Shown here: positions 58,426-64,000 of the stretch, one piece after another
Layout of the letters: each line of letters opens with the position of its first letter
Position numbering within the stretch: position 1 is the first letter of the stretch
Assembly: GCA_937879855.1 (NCBI GenBank)
Contig: CALFMO010000067.1
Span: forward strand, 1 to 64,000
Direction: 5' to 3'
DNA from: an uncultured Acidobacteriaceae bacterium
GTDB lineage: Bacteria; Acidobacteriota; Terriglobia; Terriglobales; Acidobacteriaceae
Length of the DNA: 64,000 nt
Position numbers and translations under genes: made by a program
Notes under the pieces: model-generated
Told to the model about the DNA's origin: nothing
Database searches by the model: none
The model's input: the letters and a program-made list of their open reading frames with translations, nothing else

Positions 58426-60585
58426 ATGCTCATTTCTCGACTTTCCGCGGCTTTGATCCTGAGTCTAACTGTCTCCGCAGCCTCTGCCCAAACCAGCTCC
58501 GCCCCGCACATTCCAGCCCAAACCGCCCGCCCCAACTCGATTCTCGCGACCGGGGCCGCATCCGCCGACGAGCCGAAAGAACCCAAACTTGAGCATTTCG
58601 ATCCCGCCCTGGTCGACAAGAGCCTCGATCCCTGCAGCGACTTTTACAAATACTCCTGCAGCAAGTGGCTGACTTCCAATCCCATCCCGGCCGACCAGGT
58701 CTACTGGAGCACGGGCAGCGGCCTGGAAATATGGAACGAGCATCTCCTACGAGACACGCTGGAAGCGGCCAGCAAGAATGACTCCAGTCGCTCCGCCGTT
58801 CAACAGAAGATTGGTGACTATTGGGCCGCGTGCATGGACGAAAGCGGCATCGAAGCCGCGGGCCTGAAGCCGTTGCAGCCGGAACTGGACCGCATCGCAG
58901 CCCTCAAGTCTAAGAAAGAAATCACGCTGGAGATCGTGCATCTCCACCATCTGTTTCCGGGAGCATGGGAGCAGTCTGACAATCAAACGAATTCTCCCTT
59001 CTTCGGCTTCACCGGCCAGCAGGACTATGACGATGCCTCCAAAGTGGTGGCGCAAATCGATCAGGGCGGGTTGAGCCTGCCCAATCGCGACTACTACATA
59101 AAGACCGACGACAAGTCGAAAGAGCTTCTCAGCAAATATCGCACCCACGTGCAGAAGATGTTCGTCCTGGCGGGGGAATCCCAAACACAAGCTGCGGCCG
59201 ATGCCGGTACGGTGATCGACCTTGAAACCGCAATGGCTCAGGCGCAGATGGATAACGTCAAACGCCGCGACCCCAAGAACATCAACAACAAGATGACGCT
59301 GGCGCAGGTGCGCGAACTCACTCCTTCGATCGACTGGGATGCATATCTGCGAGCGGTGCAGGCTCCTGCCAGCGACCACTACATCGTGACTTCTCCCGAC
59401 TTTTTCCGCGCGGAAGAGAAACTCCTGGCCGCGCAACCGCTCGATCACTGGCAAGCCTACATGCGATGGCAGGTGATTCATCGCGCAGCGCCATACCTGA
59501 ACAAAGCTGTGGTCGATGAGAACTTCGACTTCTTCGCGCACACTCTGGCCGGAGCTGAGCAGCAGCAACCGCGGTGGCGTAGATGCGTCCGGGCTGCGGA
59601 CCGCGATCTCGGTGAAGCCCTCGGTCAGGCTTACGTGGACCGCGCCTTCCCGCCGGAAAGCAAAGCCCGCACCATTCAAATGGTGCACGCCATCGAGACA
59701 GCTTTGGGGCAGGACATTCAGAGCCTCAACTGGATGTCCCCGGCCACGAAAGAACAAGCCATGGTCAAGCTGAAGGGGATTGAGGACAAGATCGGCTATC
59801 CCTCGCACTGGCGGGACTATTCCAGCGTGAAGATCGGGCGCGACAGTTATCTCAATAATATGTCGCACGCATCATCGTTTGAGTTCGAGCGCTGGGTCGC
59901 GAAAATCGGCAAGCCCGTCGACCGCTCGGAGTGGACGATGACCCCGCCGACTATCAACGCCTATTACGATCCCCAGCTAAATACAATTAACTTCCCAGCA
60001 GGCATTTTGCAGCCGCCGTTCTTCGATCCCTCGAAAGACGACGCGGTGAACTACGGAGCCATCGGGATGGTCATCGGGCACGAGATCATTCATGGGTTCG
60101 ACGATCAGGGACGCAAGTTCGACGCTCACGGAAACCTTCGCGATTGGTGGACCGCCGAAGACGGCAAACAATATGACGAGCGCGGCAAGTGCATCTCCGA
60201 CGAGTACACGCAAGATGTTCCCGATGCAGGCGCCGGTGTCAAGCAAAACGGCTTGCTGACCCAGGGCGAAGATACGGCCGACAACGGTGGCATCCACCTT
60301 GCCCTGAATGCGCTGGAGGCCGATCTAAAACAGCAGGGCAAATCGCTTGACGATAAAGGTCCGGACGGCTGGACCAACCGCCAGCGCTTCTTCCTGTCGA
60401 ACGCGTACTCATGGTGCGCAAACGTGCGGCCGGAAATCGCGCGCATGATCGTGACCACCGATCCTCATTCGTTGCCGGTGTTCCGCATCGACAACGTGCT
60501 GTCGAACATGCCGGAGTTCGATCAGGCCTTCGGCTGCAAAGCCGGACAACGTATGGTGAGAGCCAACGCCTGCCGCGTCTGGTAA
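58426..60585 (+). CDS. M13-family zinc metallopeptidase (neprilysin-like)
   Basis: A secreted peptidase of 719 residues that cleaves oligopeptides. Signal peptide about 1-21 (MLISRLSAALILSLTVSAAS). The zinc motif is HEIIH (552-556), with the third ligand Glu615 in GEDTADNGG; NAYYDPQLNTINFPAGIL is the M13 substrate-site motif. The cysteine at DPCSDFYKYSCSKW matches the family pattern, and the terminus CRVW is typical of neprilysins. ATG 58426 follows AGGAGG by three bases. Confidence 0.95.
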   Translation: MLISRLSAALILSLTVSAASAQTSSAPHIPAQTARPNSILATGAASADEPKEPKLEHFDPALVDKSLDPCSDFYKYSCSKWLTSNPIPADQVYWSTGSGLEIWNEHLLRDTLEAASKNDSSRSAVQQKIGDYWAACMDESGIEAAGLKPLQPELDRIAALKSKKEITLEIVHLHHLFPGAWEQSDNQTNSPFFGFTGQQDYDDASKVVAQIDQGGLSLPNRDYYIKTDDKSKELLSKYRTHVQKMFVLAGESQTQAAADAGTVIDLETAMAQAQMDNVKRRDPKNINNKMTLAQVRELTPSIDWDAYLRAVQAPASDHYIVTSPDFFRAEEKLLAAQPLDHWQAYMRWQVIHRAAPYLNKAVVDENFDFFAHTLAGAEQQQPRWRRCVRAADRDLGEALGQAYVDRAFPPESKARTIQMVHAIETALGQDIQSLNWMSPATKEQAMVKLKGIEDKIGYPSHWRDYSSVKIGRDSYLNNMSHASSFEFERWVAKIGKPVDRSEWTMTPPTINAYYDPQLNTINFPAGILQPPFFDPSKDDAVNYGAIGMVIGHEIIHGFDDQGRKFDAHGNLRDWWTAEDGKQYDERGKCISDEYTQDVPDAGAGVKQNGLLTQGEDTADNGGIHLALNALEADLKQQGKSLDDKGPDGWTNRQRFFLSNAYSWCANVRPEIARMIVTTDPHSLPVFRIDNVLSNMPEFDQAFGCKAGQRMVRANACRVW

Positions 60586-60600
60586 TCGCAGTGGAGAGTA

Positions 60601-60631
60601 AAAAGGGGCCAGCGTGAGCTGGCCCTCTTTT
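60601..60631. terminator. Bidirectional intrinsic terminator
   Basis: AAAAGGGGCCAGC pairs with GCTGGCCCTCTTTT around GTGA, flanked by A-run and T-run, between the convergent M13 peptidase and DUF2911 genes. A perfect Rho-independent layout for both strands. Confidence 0.85.
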
Positions 60632-60733
60632 GTTTCTGATGTGCTACTGCATGATGTGGCGACGGCTCACGTGGCGACGGCCGCCTCGGCCGTCCAAGCG
60701 AGGCGAAGCCGAGCGCGCCCAGCGAGAAAAGCC

Positions 60734-61810
60734 CTAACGGTTAATGTCCTCCTTGTTCTGCAATCGCTTCACATAATTTTCCAGGTTCGCCTTGTTGGAC
60801 TCGGGCGCTCCTGCCAGAGAAAGCTTCACTTCCTTCACCGCATTCTCAAAGTCTCCCTGAGCGCTGTAAACCCGGGCCAAGGCCATGTGCGAAGTCCAGT
60901 AGTCAGGGAACTTCTTGGCGGTCGAACGAAAAATTGCCAGCGCTTCGTCCTGCTTCTTTTCACCCTGCAACTGCCTCCCATAGAAATAAAGCTGAAGAGC
61001 GCTCGCCTTGTCCAGAGCCTTCGTACGGAACATCTCAGCATCCTGCTTCCGGCCCATCGCGTCCAGAATCTTCGATTTGTTCAGCAAGTTGTCATAGCGT
61101 TCTTCCGCCTGGATCGACTGTTCCTCATCCTTCAGCGCTTCGTCGAGATTGATCTTGTTGGTCAGGAAATAGTCAGCCGCGTCGTTCCAACCTTCCCAGT
61201 AAAATTGATTGAGCCCGTGCATCTGCCGGTGGATGCTGGCGGTGACCAGGTCGTTTACCTTGACCTCGACTTTGAACGGCAGTGCAACTTTATCCCAGCT
61301 CATGGTGACCACAGTGGAATCCGGCTTCACGTCGTCGAAGTCGTAGGCGAGCGCATTATGAGCCTCGGCCGTCTGCGGTTTTACATTCACCCGCAAGGCG
61401 TCTTCGTCCTGCTTGTAAGAGAAACTTCCCCACGCCGTTGAAGCCTTCGAAAAGATCACGGTCCACTGGTTCTCTCCGGGAATCATGTGAAGGCCATAGG
61501 TTCCTTTCTCGAGTGGCTGGCCTTCAATCGTGACCGGATCGGTAAACGTGATGGTCGTATTTTCGTTGGCCCCCGCGCGCCACACCTGCCCGTAGGGCAC
61601 AACCTTGCCCCAGATCTGGCGACCATTGGCCAGGGGGCGATGATAGTTGATGGTGATATCGGTGATGCCAATGCGCTGGGTCACGACCGCATGCTGGCTC
61701 GCCCGCGGCAGATCGAGCATCAGCGTTTCGCCCGTCGCGGTTTGAGCATGACTGAGACTTGAGACCAGCAAAACACTAGAGAACAAAACAAGCATACGAA
61801 TTTTTTTCAT
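60734..61810 (-). CDS. Secreted DUF2911/TPR-containing protein
   Basis: A 358-residue exported protein. Signal peptide about 1-22 (MKKIRMLVLFSSVLLVSSLS). Residues about 28-180 form the DUF2911 beta-sandwich (GRQIWGKVVPYGQVWRAGAN and LEKGTYGLHMIPGENQWTVI, both strongly conserved in that family). A TPR-like region (about 250-345) follows. ATG 61810 is preceded by GGAG. The longer frame to 62182 overlaps imuA and is not used. Function unknown. Confidence 0.88.
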   Translation of the reverse strand: MKKIRMLVLFSSVLLVSSLSHAQTATGETLMLDLPRASQHAVVTQRIGITDITINYHRPLANGRQIWGKVVPYGQVWRAGANENTTITFTDPVTIEGQPLEKGTYGLHMIPGENQWTVIFSKASTAWGSFSYKQDEDALRVNVKPQTAEAHNALAYDFDDVKPDSTVVTMSWDKVALPFKVEVKVNDLVTASIHRQMHGLNQFYWEGWNDAADYFLTNKINLDEALKDEEQSIQAEERYDNLLNKSKILDAMGRKQDAEMFRTKALDKASALQLYFYGRQLQGEKKQDEALAIFRSTAKKFPDYWTSHMALARVYSAQGDFENAVKEVKLSLAGAPESNKANLENYVKRLQNKEDINR

Positions 61811-62119
61811 GGGACGCTCCTTTTTACGGCTGGGATCGAGCAGCCGTTTCGCACAACGTGAATGGGAGAAACAGGAATCGAGCACAGGTCGCGAAAAGCG
61901 GTGTGATGTTTTCCTTAGACGACTGGCGGCAGCCAAGGTAAGCAGGCTGTTCTCTATGTCCTGGGCGGGCGTCCTTGGGGGACTCCGCGGTGAAACTTTT
62001 TTCTGCCGCAGACTTGACAACTCAAGCCCCTGGTAGCAAAATCTTAATAGGCGAATAAAAAGCGAAACAGCCTCCGCGGCACCAGCCCCGGCGCTCCCTG
62101 AAATCTTCCGAGGAATCTT
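61811..62119. other. Divergent promoter region of the DUF2911 gene and imuA
   Basis: 309 bases with no gene. A sigma70-like promoter for imuA is seen at 62014-62042; no LexA-type box of the form CTGT-N8-ACAG is present. Confidence 0.5.
62014..62042 (+). promoter_or_regulatory. Possible imuA promoter
   Basis: TTGACA (62014-62019), then 17 bases, then CAAAAT (62037-62042). The leader to ATG 62120 would be about 70 bases. The -10 box is weak. Confidence 0.4.
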
Positions 62120-63187
62120 ATGTCTTCCGCAGTGGTTTCCACTTCGGCGGCCTTGGGCCGCCCTTTTGTCTTTGATGATCAAACAGTTACAGAGGTGCCC
62201 CTACCCCTTGATCCGGCGGAAGGGGAAAGTCATCCGCCGCAACGCGTTCGCTCCTCCGAACTGGCTAAGGCCGATCTCTGGCTGGCACATATAACCTCCG
62301 CTTCGCGGCTCGATATTCGCCCAGCCCCGGAAATGGTTTCCGGGGGCGTCCCCGCCATCGACGCCCTGACCGGCGGCCTGCCCCGCGGTTGCCTGACAGA
62401 AATCTGCGGCCCCGCCTCCTCGGGGCGCACCACTTTACTTCTGGCTGCTCTAGCCGCCGCCACTCGCCGGGAAGAATTTTGCGTGGTGGTCGATGCCAGC
62501 GACGCGCTTGACCCTCATTCCGCGACAGCGGCCGGCGTGGAACTGGAGCGCCTGTTGTGGGTGCGTTGCAGCGAGAGTTCACCACAAAAGAAGAACTCAC
62601 CACGGAGGCACAGTGACACCGAGAGAGATTCTCTGAAAAATCAAATTCAATCGCAAAGCAAAAATCAGGAAAATCGCCTGGAGCAAGTCCTCCGCGCCAC
62701 GGATCTGCTTCTAGAAAGCGGCGGCTTCGGACTGATCGTTCTCGACCTTGGCGATATTCCGCCGCAGGCAGCGCGACGCATTCCCTTGACCACATGGTTC
62801 CGCTTTCGCCGCGCCATAGAACACACCCCTACGGTCCTGCTGGCCATTGAACAACACGCCATCGCCGGAAGTTGCTCCTCCCTGCTGCTGCAGCTGGATT
62901 CGCCAAGCGGGCAGAGGCTGCGAACGGAACGAACAGCCGCGGAGCGTCAAAAGAATGCAGCCCACGGCGCTAGCCGTGGGTCCGCGATCGCTGAAGAGGA
63001 AGCCCCGGAGGGGCGAAAGAAAATTTGCGTAGGCGAACCGTCCACCATCGATTTCCAAACCGTCAGCCCCACTCACGCGCAACTGCTAACCGGCCTGGAA
63101 ATCAGCGCGGAACAGATTCGCTATCGTCTGGATCGCAAGCCCGCGCGCTCCGTAATGTTCGCAACCAAAACCGCATGGGCGGGATGA
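62120..63187 (+). CDS. imuA: ImuA-like RecA-fold protein with two repeat-derived insertions
   Basis: ImuA works with ImuB and DnaE2 in damage-induced mutagenesis. 355 residues. The RecA-like core has GVPAIDALTGGLPRGCLTEI and a P-loop GPASSGRTT (97-105) in which Lys is replaced by Arg, as in ImuA proteins. The core is interrupted twice by DNA repeats read in frame: about residues 154-186 come from a CACGGAGGCACAG-type repeat (62579-62629) and adjoining AT-rich DNA, and about 272-301 come from the inverted three-hairpin element A4. Without them the protein is near 290 residues, closer to the family norm. Confidence 0.85.
   Translation: MSSAVVSTSAALGRPFVFDDQTVTEVPLPLDPAEGESHPPQRVRSSELAKADLWLAHITSASRLDIRPAPEMVSGGVPAIDALTGGLPRGCLTEICGPASSGRTTLLLAALAAATRREEFCVVVDASDALDPHSATAAGVELERLLWVRCSESSPQKKNSPRRHSDTERDSLKNQIQSQSKNQENRLEQVLRATDLLLESGGFGLIVLDLGDIPPQAARRIPLTTWFRFRRAIEHTPTVLLAIEQHAIAGSCSSLLLQLDSPSGQRLRTERTAAERQKNAAHGASRGSAIAEEEAPEGRKKICVGEPSTIDFQTVSPTHAQLLTGLEISAEQIRYRLDRKPARSVMFATKTAWAG
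62579..62629. repeat. Octamer repeat arm inside imuA (family H)
   Basis: TTCACCACAAAAG and CACCACGGAGGCACAGTGAC resemble the arms seen at 11472-11551 and 3257-3299. It is translated as SPQKKNSPRRHSDTER. Confidence 0.55.
62935..63022 (-). repeat. Three-hairpin palindromic element, copy A4, in frame inside imuA
   Basis: An inverted copy: reading the minus strand gives GCCCC/GGGGC, CCCACGGC/GCCGTGGG and a weakened third stem in the A1-A3 order. It lies wholly within the coding sequence and adds a basic and acidic stretch (NAAHGASRGSAIAEEEAPEG) without stops. Confidence 0.87.
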
Positions 63188-63247
63188 ACGATGATGAAAC
63201 AAATTACTCAATTACCAAATTGCAAGATTACTCAATGACTCACTCCC

Positions 63248-64000
63248 ATGCCGTTTGCCTGCATCTACGTTCCGAATTTTCCCGTCGCGGCTGCTCTGCG
63301 CGCCGAACCGGAACTGCAAGGGCGCGCGCTCGCCATTGTCGAAGGCAAACCTCCGCTCGAAAAAATTCTCGCGGTCAATGAAGAAGCCGTCCACCTGGGC
63401 ATCGCTCCGGGCATGACCAAGGCGCAAGCTGAACTTTGCTCGGAAGTTGCCCTGCGTCCACGTTCTGCCCTGCAGGAATCCGCTGCGCACGCTGCTCTGC
63501 TCGATTGCGCCCAGTCTTTTTCTCCCTGCGTAGAGGACGCCGCTTGCGACACCGCTCTGCTCGATCTGGCGGGCATGGAATCTCTGTTCGGATCGTTGCC
63601 GGAAATTTCTCGCGCCATCTCAAATCGCGCAACCACGCTCGGCCTCGTAGCCAATGTTGCCGTAGCTTCCAATCCCGACGCGGCTGTGCTCGCTGCCCGT
63701 GGATTATGTGGCCATGGATTTTGTGGCGCTGGCACTCCCTTCGGCAAGCTCAGGGCAGGCTCTGCCCGCGTCACCGTAATTCCTGCAGGCAAAGAAGCAG
63801 AACAATTGGGTCCGTTGCCGGTGGAAGTGTTGTTTGCGAATCCGCACGAAGAAGATGATCAGAAGAAAGCCGTCGACTGTCTGCTTGAAATTCTCGACCG
63901 TTGGGGCATACGCAACCTGCGCGACTTGGCGGCACTGCCTGAAATTGCATTAAGCGAACGGCTCGGTCAGGAAGGCCTGCGCCTGCAGCAACTGGCGCAT
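63248..64000 (+). CDS. imuB: ImuB-like Y-family polymerase homologue, 3' end beyond the window
   Basis: ImuB is a catalytically dead Y-family polymerase relative that recruits DnaE2 and the clamp. The first 251 codons from ATG 63248 are present, with no stop. Motif 1, normally D-x-D-x-F-F, reads YVPNFPVAAALRAEPEL, without the metal-binding Asp, as expected for ImuB; the second motif is DTALLDLAGMESLFG. A repeat at 63736-63766 adds TPFGKLRAGSA (about residues 163-173), and just before it a 15-base duplication gives GLCGHGFCGAG. imuA lies upstream; DnaE2 is expected next. Confidence 0.88.
   Translation, partial: MPFACIYVPNFPVAAALRAEPELQGRALAIVEGKPPLEKILAVNEEAVHLGIAPGMTKAQAELCSEVALRPRSALQESAAHAALLDCAQSFSPCVEDAACDTALLDLAGMESLFGSLPEISRAISNRATTLGLVANVAVASNPDAAVLAARGLCGHGFCGAGTPFGKLRAGSARVTVIPAGKEAEQLGPLPVEVLFANPHEEDDQKKAVDCLLEILDRWGIRNLRDLAALPEIALSERLGQEGLRLQQLAH
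63736..63766. repeat. CTTCGGCAAGCTCAGGGCAG repeat inside imuB (B4)
   Basis: The core CTCAGGGCAGGCTCT is shared with 38107-38136. It is read in frame as PFGKLRAGSA. Removing it would restore continuity of the ImuB core (AARG then VTVIPAGKEAEQLG). Confidence 0.6.

Noticed and set aside
58747..59868. 373-codon minus-strand frame opposite the M13 peptidase
   Set aside because: Antisense shadow; the plus strand carries an intact peptidase with its zinc motif.

Overview
The window looks like a stretch of chromosome from a member of the Acidobacteriota, probably a soil Terriglobia relative of Koribacter or Sulfotelmatobacter. This is inferred from gene content: an Oar-type TonB receptor with an N-terminal carboxypeptidase-like domain, a VWFA-related secreted protein, a cytochrome c/copper monooxygenase-like protein and a hopanoid gene. 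It also rests on the GC-rich code and the many palindromic intergenic repeats. Bases 1-25 are not genomic: they match the 3' end of the Nextera Read 1 adapter, including the Tn5 mosaic end, so base 26 is the true contig end.

Layout. 26-8139: a prolyl oligopeptidase between two REP-like hairpins, a STAS protein, hopanoid gene hpnH, small unknown proteins and mscL. 8140-15225: the origin-type block, with dnaN and dnaA on the minus strand diverging from rpmH-rnpA-yidD-yidC-jag on the plus strand; a candidate oriC lies between dnaA and dnaN. 15136-17927: a 2.6-kb island carrying a DarT/DarG toxin-antitoxin pair and an XRE regulator, flanked by two copies of the jag 3' end. 17986-22555: nitrogen control (amtB, glnB, glnD). 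22682-29194: a TonB receptor, an ArnT-like glycosyltransferase and a cytochrome/copper protein. 29282-31761: hemE-hemG. 31771-36489: a B12 radical SAM enzyme, a frameshifted recQ and a CPBP protease. 36559-42126: membrane and secreted proteins, murJ, an orphan antitoxin with a vapC remnant, and cysteine dioxygenase. 42172-46214: polA and ada. 46457-53128: secreted, TPR, TatA, DUF481, Kelch, methyltransferase and DinB-like proteins. 53277-57972: phoU, a PhoB-like regulator and ppc. 58426-64000: an M13 peptidase, a DUF2911/TPR protein and imuA-imuB, the latter running off the window.

Two themes stand out. First, the DarTG island sits at jag with a regenerated gene end: the two 30-codon jag 3' copies differ at only four bases, all synonymous, which points to acquisition from a related jag locus. 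Second, the DNA is full of repeat families. A roughly 90-bp element with three hairpins occurs four times, with a compensatory base-pair change in one stem. One copy lies in frame inside imuA, a second repeat type also lies inside imuA, and a third lies inside imuB. Another repeat forms the end of yidD. A separate class of long hairpins has arms built from degenerate 7-9-bp tandem units. These resemble mobile, sometimes protein-extending, palindromic elements.

All identifications come from reading the sequence and from family knowledge. No database search or folding computation was run.
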